Origin: Chloroflexota bacterium
Lineage (GTDB): Bacteria; Chloroflexota; Limnocylindria; Limnocylindrales; CSP1-4
Assembly (NCBI GenBank): GCA_021786265.1
Contig: JAJYNP010000184.1
Location: 1 to 64,000, forward strand
Length of the DNA: 64,000 bases
Direction: 5' to 3'
Both the position numbers and the translations under genes were made by a program. The first letter of the stretch is position 1; every line of letters starts with the position of its first letter. A model generated the notes under the pieces. It saw only the letters and a list, made by a program, of their open reading frames with translations, searched no databases and was not told where the DNA came from. Shown piece by piece: positions 27,292 to 35,949 of this stretch.

Positions 27292-27827
27292 GCGACCGCC
27301 TGGTCGAGTGCGCCCTGGAGCGACTGCGCGTAGGCCTGGCTCGTGTAGGTCGCGCCCGACACGAGGTCGATCTGCGCGCTCTGCGCCTGCAGCGCCTCCT
27401 GGCGCAGGATCGGCGCCGCGTACTGGCCGATCTGCTGCGACATCATGTGCGCGGTCGGCAGCTGGACCGCCTGCACGTCGACGATCTTTCCGCCCTGGAC
27501 GGTGACCTGCACCTGGACGTTGCCGAACGGGATCTGAACGACGGGCCCGCTGTAGCGTCCGTTCTTCAGCGCGGTCGCCTGCGCCTGCGGCGTCGCCTGC
27601 GCCCCGACCTGCGCGCCCGAGGAGGAGGATGCCCCGGCCGTTGGCCCGGTCTGCCCGGCGCCCGATCCGGCCGGAGCACTCGGCGCGACCGCCGCAGGGG
27701 CAGCCGGTTGTCCGACCGCCACGGACGTCGTGCCGGCGATCTGGGCCGTGGGTGTCTTGAAGTTCAGGAGCAGCGCCATCGCGATGGCCGTGGTGGCGAT
27801 CGCGACGACCGCGCGTCGTGGAAGCAT
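27288..27827 (-). CDS. Membrane-anchored FMN-binding domain protein
   Basis: 179 residues. One N-terminal transmembrane segment (AVVAIATTAIAMALLLNF), a Ser/Ala/Gly linker of ~60 residues, then an FMN-binding domain (NGRYSGPVVQIPFGNVQVQV...GKIVDVQAV) ending with the flavinylation motif SGATYTS, where ApbE attaches FMN. It is likely an extracytoplasmic electron carrier fed by the membrane reductase encoded just upstream (17 bases away). Confidence 0.92.
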   Translation of the reverse strand: MLPRRAVVAIATTAIAMALLLNFKTPTAQIAGTTSVAVGQPAAPAAVAPSAPAGSGAGQTGPTAGASSSSGAQVGAQATPQAQATALKNGRYSGPVVQIPFGNVQVQVTVQGGKIVDVQAVQLPTAHMMSQQIGQYAAPILRQEALQAQSAQIDLVSGATYTSQAYAQSLQGALDQAVA

Positions 27828-27844
27828 GGTCAGGTACTCCGGCG

Positions 27845-29218
27845 TCAGAACGCGAAGCGTTCGCAGTGGATCTGGGCGGCAGGCACGCGAAGCGCCCGAA
27901 GGTTGCGGCGGACGGCCTCCATCATGGACAGGGGGCCACAGACGTAGACATCGCGCTGGTGCACGTCGGGCACGAGCCGCCGCAGGGACCCCGGGGCGAG
28001 TGGGTCACCCCGCAGGTCGGACGTCCCGCGCCCCCCGACCAGGTAGTGCACCGTCGCACCCCGCAGCGTCGAGAGCTGCTCCAGCTCACGGCGGAACACG
28101 AGATCCTCTTCCCGGTGCGCGCGATACAGCAGCGTCAGGTCGCCGCGCGCCGCCGGCAGCTCCTCGAGCAGCGCCCGCAGCGGGGTGATGCCGATGCCGC
28201 CCGCGATCATCAACACGCGCGGCCGTGTCCGGCGGGCCCCGGTCAGGTTGCCGTACGGCCCTTCGGCGAACAGGCGGGTGCCGATCCGCAAGCGCTGCAG
28301 CGTCCTGGTGTGGTCGCCGAGGTCCTTGACGGTCAACCGGAGGAACCGGCCGTTCGGGGCGGCGGAGAGCGAGAACGGATGGCTCCGCCACCAGCCGTCG
28401 GCGGTGAGGAAGCGCCACCGGAACCACTGGCCGGCACGCGTCGCGAGCTGGTCGAGCTCGCGCCCGGTCACGTAGATCGATACGACACCCGGTGCCTCCC
28501 GGACGACGTTGGCGACCCGCAGCCGGTGGCGGAGCGACAGCCAGACCGGCTGCCCGAACCGGAACACGAGCATCAGGGCGCCGGCGACCACGTACAGCGC
28601 GATCCAGTAGAGACGCGCGACCGGGTCGCCGATGAAGTCGGTGCCGACGGCGAGCTGGTGCATGAACGCGAGGGCGATCGCCAGGTACGCGTAGAGGTGG
28701 ATGCCGTACCAGGTCTCGTACGAGAGGCGCCGCCGCGCCAGGCGGACCGAGCTGATCCCGATGGCAATGAACAGGACCATGCCGGCCGTCGCCATCAGCA
28801 CGTAGGGGTACGTCGTCAGGATCGTCACCGCCTCACCCGGGATACCGTTCCCGTAGGCCAGGGCATACCCCGCGATCGTGAAGACGCCATGCCCGGCCAG
28901 GAGCAGGATGCCGGTGAAGCCGACCCAGCGATGCAGATCGGCCACGCGGTCGGACCCGAAGACCTGGTCGAGCCACGGGCTGCGCGACATCAGGACCAGC
29001 TGCAGCAGCACCAGGTACGTGCCGTACAGGGCGGTGAGCTGGCCCGCGGCGATGAGGACCCCCGGGAGCGAGTGGAGCTCCAGGGCCTGGCCGTGGCGCA
29101 CCCACATCGCGCCGATCAGCAGGCCGTTCCCCAGCACGAGCGCGGCCACGTCCCCGGCGCGCACGGACCACGTCCGCGGGTGCGGAACGCGGCGGAGCGT
29201 GCGGGCAGAAGCGGTCAT
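27845..29218 (-). CDS. Ferric-reductase-like transmembrane flavoprotein
   Basis: 457 residues. Six or so transmembrane helices (residues ~20-210) with histidines in LHRWVGFTGILLLAGHGVF and YGIHLYAYLAIALAFMHQL for two haems; then an FAD domain (HPFSLSAAP, GPYGNLTG) and an NAD(P)H domain (MIAGGIGITPLRALLEEL, YVCGPLSMM). It should move electrons from cytoplasmic NAD(P)H across the membrane, here probably to the FMN-binding protein. ATG 29218 begins a typical N-terminus; the longer upstream frame shows no similarity. Confidence 0.9.
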   Translation of the reverse strand: MTASARTLRRVPHPRTWSVRAGDVAALVLGNGLLIGAMWVRHGQALELHSLPGVLIAAGQLTALYGTYLVLLQLVLMSRSPWLDQVFGSDRVADLHRWVGFTGILLLAGHGVFTIAGYALAYGNGIPGEAVTILTTYPYVLMATAGMVLFIAIGISSVRLARRRLSYETWYGIHLYAYLAIALAFMHQLAVGTDFIGDPVARLYWIALYVVAGALMLVFRFGQPVWLSLRHRLRVANVVREAPGVVSIYVTGRELDQLATRAGQWFRWRFLTADGWWRSHPFSLSAAPNGRFLRLTVKDLGDHTRTLQRLRIGTRLFAEGPYGNLTGARRTRPRVLMIAGGIGITPLRALLEELPAARGDLTLLYRAHREEDLVFRRELEQLSTLRGATVHYLVGGRGTSDLRGDPLAPGSLRRLVPDVHQRDVYVCGPLSMMEAVRRNLRALRVPAAQIHCERFAF

Positions 29219-29412
29219 GATGTCATCCAGGTGATGCGCCGGCCGCTCGGACGGCGCAGGGTGGCGATCGACGAGCGTCGGGCGGCGACCGGTGCGCGAA
29301 CCGGACCCGGTGCGTGGCCGCTGGGCCGGATCCGCTCTCCCGACCATCTCCATGCTGGACACGGAACCTTGGAATTGTCTGAAAGCCAGGCAGGAGCGGC
29401 GGGTAAGGGCAG

Positions 29413-30090
29413 GTGAACGAACCTTCACCCCGGCACGCCGATCATTCACGATCGGGAGGGTCGCGCGTCACACTGCACGTGATGATCGTGATGCGCGTCG
29501 CTGAGTCGAGTGCGCCGCCCCGGTCCCCGTTCGAGGAGATCGTCGCGGCCCACGAGGTCGAGATCTACCGCTACCTGCGCCGCCTGGCGCCGAGCGCCGA
29601 AGATGCCGCCGACCTGCACCAGGAGACGTTCCTGCGCGCGTTTCGCGCCTACGCGCGACTCGCGGATGACGCCAACGTCCGCGCGTGGCTGTACCGCATC
29701 GCCGGCAACCTTGCGCGGGATGCGCACCGTCGGCGCGCGGTGCGGATCGCCGTGTCGGTGGGTTCGCTGGACTGCGACGCGCACGCCGCCGGCGCGGATA
29801 CCCGGGCGATCCGCGACCATGAGTTCCTCGTCGGTGGGCCCGTGCGTGCCCCGGGCGGAGACCCGGTCTATTTGCTCGAGGTCGCCGAGCTGCGAGACGC
29901 GGTCCGGGCCGCCCTGCTCCAGCTGACCGAGCGCCAGCGGGTCGCCGTGGTGCGCCGCGTGCTCGAGGGCCGGGCGTACCCGGACGTGGCCGGGGCGCTG
30001 GCGTGCAGCGACGCCACGGCTCGACAGCACGTCAGCCAGGGGCTGCGGCGGCGGGCCCTGCTCGCGGCCTGGGTGGAGGTGGACCGATGA
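29413..30090 (+). CDS. ECF-family RNA polymerase sigma factor
   Basis: 225 residues, GTG start after AAGGGCA (an ATG at 29482 is also possible). Region 2 is FEEIVAAHEVEIYRYLRRL with DAADLHQETFLRAFRAYARL and VRAWLYRIAGNLARD; region 4 is LTERQRVAVVRRVLEG with the helix-turn-helix DVAGALACSDATARQHVSQGLRR written over ~25 residues. The linker between regions is longer than usual (~60 residues). Its stop codon overlaps the ATG of the alkyltransferase gene. No anti-sigma gene follows. Confidence 0.92.
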   Translation: MNEPSPRHADHSRSGGSRVTLHVMIVMRVAESSAPPRSPFEEIVAAHEVEIYRYLRRLAPSAEDAADLHQETFLRAFRAYARLADDANVRAWLYRIAGNLARDAHRRRAVRIAVSVGSLDCDAHAAGADTRAIRDHEFLVGGPVRAPGGDPVYLLEVAELRDAVRAALLQLTERQRVAVVRRVLEGRAYPDVAGALACSDATARQHVSQGLRRRALLAAWVEVDR

Positions 30091-30860
30091 GCGCACGACC
30101 TGCCACGAGGACGGACGATGCAGCCGTCGAGCGGGTGCTGCAGGCGGGCGATCCGCTGCCGGAGGCACCGGCGCTGGACGGCGAGCTCGCGATCGCGATC
30201 CCGAGGACGCGGGCGGCGGTGGCGGCGGGCGCCGACGCACGGGCCGCGGGCGGGGTTCGTCCCCGCGGCGCGGGGGCGCGCCGCGGGCAGGCGAGCGACG
30301 CCGGGCCCGTGGCCGCCTTCGTCCGGCACCCTGCACCGTGGGGGATCCTCCACCTCGCGGCAGGCGATCGCGGGATCCTGGCGATCGAGCTGGCGTCGGA
30401 GACAGGCGACTTCGTCGACGACCTGGCTCGAAGACTGGGCGGCCCGGTGGTCCCCGACCGACCGGGGCTGCCCCGGGCGTGGCGTGACGCGCTCGCGGCG
30501 GCGTCACGCGAACTCGACGAGTACTTCGCGGGCGAGCGCATGGCCTTCGACGTGCCGGTCGACCTGGCCGGCGTCTCGGCGTGGGACCGTCTCGTCCTAG
30601 ACGGGGCACGACGGCTCTCCTATGGCGAGGTGACGAGCTACGGCGCGCTGGCGCGGGCCATCGGCCGTCCGCGGGCGGCGCGCGCGGTGGGCGGCGCGCG
30701 CGGCCGCAACCCGGTCCCGCTCATGATCCCGTGCCACCGGATCGTGGCCGGCGACGGGACACTCGGCGGGTACGGCGGGGGTGGGCGAGGGGCGAGGGCA
30801 CGACTGCTCGAAGTCAAGCGTTCGCTGCTCGCGCTCGAGGGCGCGCGGGTGGCCGGGTAA
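30087..30860 (+). CDS. ogt: Methylated-DNA-protein cysteine methyltransferase with N-terminal extension
   Basis: 257 residues, versus ~160-180 for typical Ogt. The C-terminal domain (from ~residue 75) has the full family pattern: FVRHPAPWGILHLAAGDRG, ELDEYFAGERMAFDVPVDL, RLSYGEVTSYGALARAIGRP, and the acceptor Cys in MIPCHRIV. It removes alkyl groups from O6 of guanine by transfer to Cys. The first ~70 residues are low-complexity Arg/Ala/Gly with no transmembrane helix. ATGA overlap with the sigma factor gene suggests coupling. Confidence 0.92.
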   Translation: MSARPATRTDDAAVERVLQAGDPLPEAPALDGELAIAIPRTRAAVAAGADARAAGGVRPRGAGARRGQASDAGPVAAFVRHPAPWGILHLAAGDRGILAIELASETGDFVDDLARRLGGPVVPDRPGLPRAWRDALAAASRELDEYFAGERMAFDVPVDLAGVSAWDRLVLDGARRLSYGEVTSYGALARAIGRPRAARAVGGARGRNPVPLMIPCHRIVAGDGTLGGYGGGGRGARARLLEVKRSLLALEGARVAG

Positions 30861-30927
30861 GGCCCGGGCGGATCTCGACCCGGCGGAAAGAGCGGCCCAC
30901 CCCCGGGCAGGACCCCTCCCTCTCCCG

Positions 30928-31194
30928 CTACCAGTCGAACTCGCCGTCCTCGATGCGCCCCTTCTGCTCCTCGGTGAGGGCGGGCCAGATTCCGTCCATC
31001 AGCTCGCGGATCTGGACGACTGCCTCGCGGTCACCGGCCTGGTCGGCCGCGCGCAGCAGCCGCGCGAGCTCGGTGTAGTCGGCGAGGGCAGCGTCCGGGT
31101 CGACCTGGCGGACGGCCGCCGCGGTCGCATCGGTCTCATCCTCGATCGCCTCCCGCACGATATCGGTCACGCGGGGCTCGTCGGTTGCCGGCAT
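30928..31194 (-). CDS. Small acidic hypothetical protein
   Basis: 88 residues, acidic, mainly helical (LADYTELARLLRAADQAGDREAVV, IWPALTEEQKGRIEDGEFDW). GGAGG eight bases before the ATG supports it. No recognised family, no transmembrane segment. It lies on the minus strand beyond the convergent ogt gene and upstream of nothing obvious in its own direction. Confidence 0.6.
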   Translation of the reverse strand: MPATDEPRVTDIVREAIEDETDATAAAVRQVDPDAALADYTELARLLRAADQAGDREAVVQIRELMDGIWPALTEEQKGRIEDGEFDW

Positions 31195-31278
31195 GCTGCA
31201 CCTCCGTTGGAGCGGGGGTTTCCGCGCGCCACAGCGTACCCCGGGGGCGAGCGGCTGGACAGGGCTTGTCGGCCCGGG

Positions 31279-31671
31279 TCAGAGCCGGGGCACCGGCCGC
31301 ATCGGGTACACGCCGACGACCGCCCGCACGTCCGGGTCGAGGGACAGTTCGAGCCCGATCTCGCCCTGCCGCAGCAACTCCTGCACCAGCCGGGCCTCGC
31401 GGGCCGGCAGGCCGAGGTAGGCGGGGCCCTCGGGCGTCTCCAGGACCGACACGTCGTCCGTCTCGCCGCTCAACTCGAATCGGCGCCGCAGCTCATGGAG
31501 CGGGACGTACGGCCGCGACTTGATGAAGCGCCTGAGCTGCGCCACGGTGCAACCCCGGGCGGCCTGCTCGGGATCCGGCGGCACGCCCGGTGGCGGCGAG
31601 TCGGGGCCGTCGGGCTGGTTGCTCGAGGCCGGTCGGTCGTGCAGCACCGGCTGGTCGTGGATGTCGGTCAC
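31279..31671 (-). CDS. Hypothetical protein following an M24 peptidase gene
   Basis: 130 residues. A Pro/Asp-rich N-terminal third leads to an ordered part (VAQLRRFIKSRPYVPLHELRRRFEL, EGPAYLGLPAREARLVQELLRQGEIGLELSLDPDVRAVVGV). The helix-turn-helix-like look is suggestive but no family is recognised. It starts 13 bases after the M24 gene ends, so the two are probably co-transcribed. Confidence 0.6.
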   Translation of the reverse strand: MTDIHDQPVLHDRPASSNQPDGPDSPPPGVPPDPEQAARGCTVAQLRRFIKSRPYVPLHELRRRFELSGETDDVSVLETPEGPAYLGLPAREARLVQELLRQGEIGLELSLDPDVRAVVGVYPMRPVPRL

Positions 31672-31684
31672 GGGCTGCGCTCCA

Positions 31685-32941
31685 CTACGTCCCGTGCACC
31701 ACCAGCAGGTCGCGGGTGACGCGGTTGAGCACGTCGGGGCCGGCGACGCCGCACACCACGATGTCCTCGATCCGTGCGCCGTGGCGCCCCTCCAGGTAGA
31801 TCCCGGGTTCCACGCTGAACGTGTTCCCAGGCTGAAGCGGCTCCCTGTTCCCCGCCACCAGGTACGGGTCCTCGTGACCTTCGAGCCCGATCCCGTGCCC
31901 GATGCGGTGGATGAAGTTGGGGCCGAACCCCGCCGCCGCGATCACCGACCGCCCGGTGGCGTCGATCTGCTCCGCCGGCACGCCGGGCCGAACCGCCGCC
32001 GTCGCCGCCGCCTGGGCCTCGCGCAGCACCTCGTACAGCCGCACGAACCCGGTGTCGGGCGAGGCGCCGGCCGCACCCGTTACCCACAGCGTCCGCGTGA
32101 TGTCGGAGCCATAGCCATCGAAGGCGCCGCCGATGTCAAGGACGATCGGCTCGCCGGCCGAGATCCTGCGGTCGGACGCATCGTGGTGAGGCGACGCGGA
32201 GTTGGGGCCGCTGCCCACGATGGCGAACTCGGCGGTCTCGTGCCCTTCGTCGAGGAGCCGCTCGCGGACCTCGCGGGCCACGTCGGCCTCCGTGCGTCCG
32301 ACCAGGCGCCCGCCGGCGATCGCCAGGACGACCCGGTCGGCCGCCTCCGCTGCGGCCCGCAGCAGGGCGATCTCGTCGGCGTCCTTGGCCATCCGGAGCC
32401 CCCGCAACACGTCCGAGGCGAGCCCGAAGGGGACGCGCGGGAAGGCGGCCTGGAGCCGCAGCACGAAGGATGCCCCGAGTCGATCGGAGACCAGCAGCCT
32501 CGGGGGACGCGCGCCCGCGGGTGCGGGCCACGCACCGAGGCCGGTTTCCGATGCCGGGCCAGCTGCGCCATCCGCTACGACCGTGGCCCCACCGGTGGCG
32601 GACGCCGCCCGCACGAGCCCCGGCACCTGCGCCACCGGATCCTCCGTCTCCTCCCACGCGACCAGGCGGACCAGCCCCGCCGCGACGGCGGGGGCCAGCG
32701 ACGCGCGGGGCGCCTCCAGGCGCGGAGCCACCAGCACGGGCTCGCCATCCCGGGGGAGCACGAGCATCGTGAGTCGCTCGAGGTTCATCGCGTCGTACCC
32801 GGTCAGCCAGCGGAGGTCCGCGCCCACGCCGACGAGCAGGGCGACGTCGCCCCCCGCGCGCAGCGTCTCGCGCGCCGCCTGGATGCGGGCGCCGAATCGC
32901 GCGGGTGCGATCGCCGGCGGCCGGCCCGGACCTGCCGTCAT
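31685..32941 (-). CDS. M24-family aminopeptidase/creatinase-like protein
   Basis: 418 residues. The N-terminal creatinase-like domain (RWLTGYDAMNLERLTMLVL) precedes a pita-bread domain with all five metal ligands in place: Asp in VLDIGGAF, Asp in GSDITRT, His in HRIGHGIGLEGHE, Glu in FSVEPGIY and Glu in RIEDIVV. This fits Xaa-Pro aminopeptidases. The ATG at 32941 has GAGG seven bases upstream. It stands in a run of minus-strand genes downstream of the kor operon. Confidence 0.92.
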   Translation of the reverse strand: MTAGPGRPPAIAPARFGARIQAARETLRAGGDVALLVGVGADLRWLTGYDAMNLERLTMLVLPRDGEPVLVAPRLEAPRASLAPAVAAGLVRLVAWEETEDPVAQVPGLVRAASATGGATVVADGAAGPASETGLGAWPAPAGARPPRLLVSDRLGASFVLRLQAAFPRVPFGLASDVLRGLRMAKDADEIALLRAAAEAADRVVLAIAGGRLVGRTEADVAREVRERLLDEGHETAEFAIVGSGPNSASPHHDASDRRISAGEPIVLDIGGAFDGYGSDITRTLWVTGAAGASPDTGFVRLYEVLREAQAAATAAVRPGVPAEQIDATGRSVIAAAGFGPNFIHRIGHGIGLEGHEDPYLVAGNREPLQPGNTFSVEPGIYLEGRHGARIEDIVVCGVAGPDVLNRVTRDLLVVHGT

Positions 32942-32996
32942 GCCGAAGCCTCGCGAGCGGCGCGGCCCGTCGCCGTCACGGCTCGCTCCATCCCGG

Positions 32997-33398
32997 TCAT
33001 TCCCGGCCTCCCGACAGCCCGGCGATCCACGCCCCGAGCACCTTCGGCCCGGCGGCAAAGAGGCGAGCGTAGGCATGGACCTCGGACGCGCCGGCCGACC
33101 GCGCAGCCTCCCGGCCGGCCCGGTCGTCGTGTTGCCCGACCGCCACCACGGGTGCGCCCCTGGCGGCCGCAAGTCGCACGGCATCGATCCCGTCGTAGGC
33201 ACGGCCCGTGAGGTCGATCACGACACCCGCCGGCAGCAGCGACCGGCCCTGCCCGCCGTCGCCGGCCAGCACCCGATCGAGGGCGTCCAGCGTCCCGACC
33301 GGCAACGGGCGGCCTCCTGCGTCCCGGACGACGCGGTCCAGCCGGGTCGCCCAGATCAGGTCGTCGGCGAGCACCGCGACGAGCGGCCCCTCGGCCAC
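32997..33398 (-). CDS. Receiver-like protein with degenerate acidic pocket
   Basis: 133 residues. Alternating strands and helices look like a CheY-type receiver: VAVLADDLIWATRLDRVV with an acidic pair, VVIDLTGRAYDGIDAV where the phosphoacceptor Asp would be, and PVVAVGQHDDRAGREAARSAGASEVHAY. The conserved Thr and Lys are not evident, so phosphorylation is doubtful. It lies six bases after the kor gamma gene and is probably in that operon. Confidence 0.55.
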   Translation of the reverse strand: MAEGPLVAVLADDLIWATRLDRVVRDAGGRPLPVGTLDALDRVLAGDGGQGRSLLPAGVVIDLTGRAYDGIDAVRLAAARGAPVVAVGQHDDRAGREAARSAGASEVHAYARLFAAGPKVLGAWIAGLSGGRE

Positions 33399-33404
33399 CG
33401 TTCG

Positions 33405-34025
33405 TCAGGCCGTCGCGTGCTGCGCGGCCACCTCGATCGCCTCGTTCGGCCTGGTGCCGGCCAGCACCGCCTCGGCGTAGCGTCCGGCAAACCGCCCGGC
33501 GGCCTCCTCCGGCACGATCCGGCGGATCTGGTCGGGGGTCAGCTCGTACCCATGGCGCACCGCACCGATGTTCTCCTCGCGATACTTCGCCGGCAGCGCC
33601 GCGATGAGTGCTGCCTCGTCGAACGACACGTCGGAGAGCCGGAGCAGGCGACCCAGGGCGATCATGTTGCCGAACAGGTCGCGCCCGAAGTGTTTGACCC
33701 CCAGCTCGAGGAAGGGGATCTCCTCGGCCTGCTCGCCGGGCTTCGCCAGCCCGATGTCGCAGACCACGTAGTCGCTGTCCAGGTGGTTCGGGCCGCGGTC
33801 CGCGAGGCGGAGGGTGACGTTCGCGTGCTCGACGACCGGGTTCGAGATCGGCTCGTCGGCGTACTTGAGGAACGCCTCGCTCATGCCCCCCCGGACACTC
33901 GAGTCGTAGTCGTAGAGGAGCGTCACCTCGTAGCCCATCGCGCCCAGCAGGGTGGCCATGGTGTTGCCGATGACCCGGACCCCCTGGCCCCCGACGCCGT
34001 CGATGACGATCGCGTGCTCGGTCAT
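33405..34025 (-). CDS. korC: 2-oxoacid:ferredoxin oxidoreductase, gamma subunit
   Basis: 206 residues. VIDGVGGQGVRVIGNTMATLLGAMGYEVTLLYDYDSSVRGG opens the family and VTLRLADRG, DYVVCDIGLAKPG, NMIALG follow. It is the small catalytic partner of the alpha/beta subunits. ATG 34025 overlaps the beta stop codon, which fixes the start; the longer frame upstream is the beta gene in another frame. Confidence 0.93.
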   Translation of the reverse strand: MTEHAIVIDGVGGQGVRVIGNTMATLLGAMGYEVTLLYDYDSSVRGGMSEAFLKYADEPISNPVVEHANVTLRLADRGPNHLDSDYVVCDIGLAKPGEQAEEIPFLELGVKHFGRDLFGNMIALGRLLRLSDVSFDEAALIAALPAKYREENIGAVRHGYELTPDQIRRIVPEEAAGRFAGRYAEAVLAGTRPNEAIEVAAQHATA

Positions 34026-34819
34026 GCCTCGCCGCTCCCGTTCCCCGAGGCGGTTCCCACGGGCACCGGCTCGGTCTCGGCCGGCTTGCCCTTCACGATC
34101 CCGAGCTGGTGGGTTGCCAGCTGCGTCGATCCGGGCGGCGCCTGCCGGTACTCCTTCTTGTAGTAGTTGAGCATCTCGTTGGCACTCGGGAAGCCGATCC
34201 GGCGCCCGTTGTTCTCGATGCACTGGCTGGTGATGTCGACGAAGGAGAACCCGGGCCACTCGATGGCCTCCTTGATCGCCCGCCGCATCTGGCCCTGGTG
34301 GTAGACCGTCGTCTTGGCGTAGAACGCGTTCGCGTTGGTGTTGACGAGCCCCTGCAGGTTCACGGGGCTGAACGTGGCACCGGCCGGGGACGACACGGTC
34401 CTGGTGCCCACCGGTGTGGTCGGCCCCGTCTGGCCACCGGTCAGGCCGTAGATCTCGTTGTTGTTGCAGAGCACGGTGATCCGCGGGTTCCGGCGGATCG
34501 CGTGGAGCAGGTGGTTCCCGCCGATCGACGTCAGGTCGCCGTCACCGGAGACCACGATGACGTTGAGCTCGGGGCGCACGGTGGCGATCGCCTCGGCGAC
34601 GGGGAGCGTGCGGCCGTGGAGCGTGTAGACGGAGTCGAACTGCATGTAGGCGCCCATGCGGCCCGTGCACCCGATCCCCGTCACCATCACGGTGTTCGAC
34701 TTGTCCAGGCCCAGGTCGTCCATCACCATGGCCAGCTGAGTCATGATGAGGCCGATCCCGCAGCCCGGGCACCAGATCGTGGGGAAGAGATCGGTCTTGA
34801 TCTTGTCCTTGTACGACAT
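34022..34819 (-). CDS. korB: 2-oxoacid:ferredoxin oxidoreductase, beta subunit
   Basis: 265 residues. It binds thiamine diphosphate: WCPGCGIG at the N-terminus, then GDGDLTSIGGNHLLHAIRRN and NNNEIYGLTGGQTGPTTP, the GDG...NN motif. It forms the catalytic core with alpha. The pattern of four genes (ferredoxin, alpha, beta, gamma) is that of 2-oxoglutarate synthase, so the Kor name is preferred, but pyruvate or branched-chain acids are possible. Confidence 0.95.
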   Translation of the reverse strand: MSYKDKIKTDLFPTIWCPGCGIGLIMTQLAMVMDDLGLDKSNTVMVTGIGCTGRMGAYMQFDSVYTLHGRTLPVAEAIATVRPELNVIVVSGDGDLTSIGGNHLLHAIRRNPRITVLCNNNEIYGLTGGQTGPTTPVGTRTVSSPAGATFSPVNLQGLVNTNANAFYAKTTVYHQGQMRRAIKEAIEWPGFSFVDITSQCIENNGRRIGFPSANEMLNYYKKEYRQAPPGSTQLATHQLGIVKGKPAETEPVPVGTASGNGSGEA

Positions 34820-34860
34820 GTGCGGTGCGGACCTCGGTTCGTGTGGCTGCGCGCTGCCGT

Positions 34861-35934
34861 TCAGGAGACGGCGGCGTCGGCCAGTTCGCGCGGAAGCAGG
34901 CCGATCCTGTCGAGCCCCTCGCGGACCGCCTCGAGGCTCATGCGGCCGCCGAGCAGCGGCACGCGGTGGACGTCGCGGTACAGGACGCGCTCGACCACGC
35001 TGGCGTACTGGCCGTCGCTCCCCTCGATGACCACCAGGCGCTTGTAGCGCGGCGCGATTTCGCGGAGCTGTTCCTGCAGGACCGGCCAGATGCGGATGGG
35101 CCGGAACAGCGCGAAGTGCGGTGCCAGGGGCTGGGCGATCCGCGTGGTGACGCCAAACGCAATCACCAGCGTGTCCGCGTCCTTGTTCCAGCCGTACTCG
35201 TAGAAGGCGTACCGGTCGGCGACCTCGAGGCGCAGCGCCCTGGCTGCCTCGAACTGCCGGATGAACTCGTCCGCGTCGGCCGTCGCCGGCTCGCCGTCCG
35301 GATAGGTGGCAACCCCGCTGAACAGCCGGGTGTTGCCCGACGCGAGAGGCTCGAGCGTGCGCGGCACGACGGCAACGTCGATGGCGTCGAGGTCGACCAC
35401 CTCGTTGAGGTGCCCCAGGAACGCGTCGGAGAGCAGGATCACCGGGGACCGGCTCTCCTCCGCACAGTTGAAGGCGTGGATCGCGTACTCGTAGCACTCG
35501 GCGACGGTGGACGGGTAGAAGACGATGCTGGTGTAGTCGCCGGACGAGCCGTAGCGCGTCTGCAGAATATCGCCCTGGCCCGGCATGGTGGGCATGCCCG
35601 TGGCCGGCCCGACGCGCTGGACGTCGACGAAGACGGTCGGGACACCGAGCTTGTGGGCGTAGCCGATCGCCTCCTGCATGAGGCTGTACCCGGGGCCGGA
35701 GGTGGCGGTGAAGGACTTCGCGCCCGCCAGGCTCGCGCCGATGATCGCGTTGGCGCTCGCGATCTCGTCCTCGGCCTGGAGGAACCGGAACTCCGGGTGG
35801 CTGGCCGCGTACACGGACGCGGCCATCAGGACTTCGCTGCTCGGACTGATCGGGTAGCCCGCGAAGTAGGTGGCACCCGCCTTCACCGCTCCCAGGAGCA
35901 CCGCTTCGTTGCCCTGGAGGAGCCGCTTGGCCAT
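34861..35934 (-). CDS. korA: 2-oxoacid:ferredoxin oxidoreductase, alpha subunit
   Basis: 357 residues. LLQGNEAVLLGAVKAGATYFAGYPISPSSEV and KSFTATSGPGYSLMQEAIGY are alpha-subunit signatures; the C-terminal part RLVVIEGSDGQYASVV closes the chain. Gamma is not fused, unlike in some bacterial versions. It uses ferredoxin as acceptor in reversible oxidative decarboxylation of a 2-oxoacid to acyl-CoA. Confidence 0.94.
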   Translation of the reverse strand: MAKRLLQGNEAVLLGAVKAGATYFAGYPISPSSEVLMAASVYAASHPEFRFLQAEDEIASANAIIGASLAGAKSFTATSGPGYSLMQEAIGYAHKLGVPTVFVDVQRVGPATGMPTMPGQGDILQTRYGSSGDYTSIVFYPSTVAECYEYAIHAFNCAEESRSPVILLSDAFLGHLNEVVDLDAIDVAVVPRTLEPLASGNTRLFSGVATYPDGEPATADADEFIRQFEAARALRLEVADRYAFYEYGWNKDADTLVIAFGVTTRIAQPLAPHFALFRPIRIWPVLQEQLREIAPRYKRLVVIEGSDGQYASVVERVLYRDVHRVPLLGGRMSLEAVREGLDRIGLLPRELADAAVS

Positions 35935-35949
35935 GTTTCGTTCCGCCTC

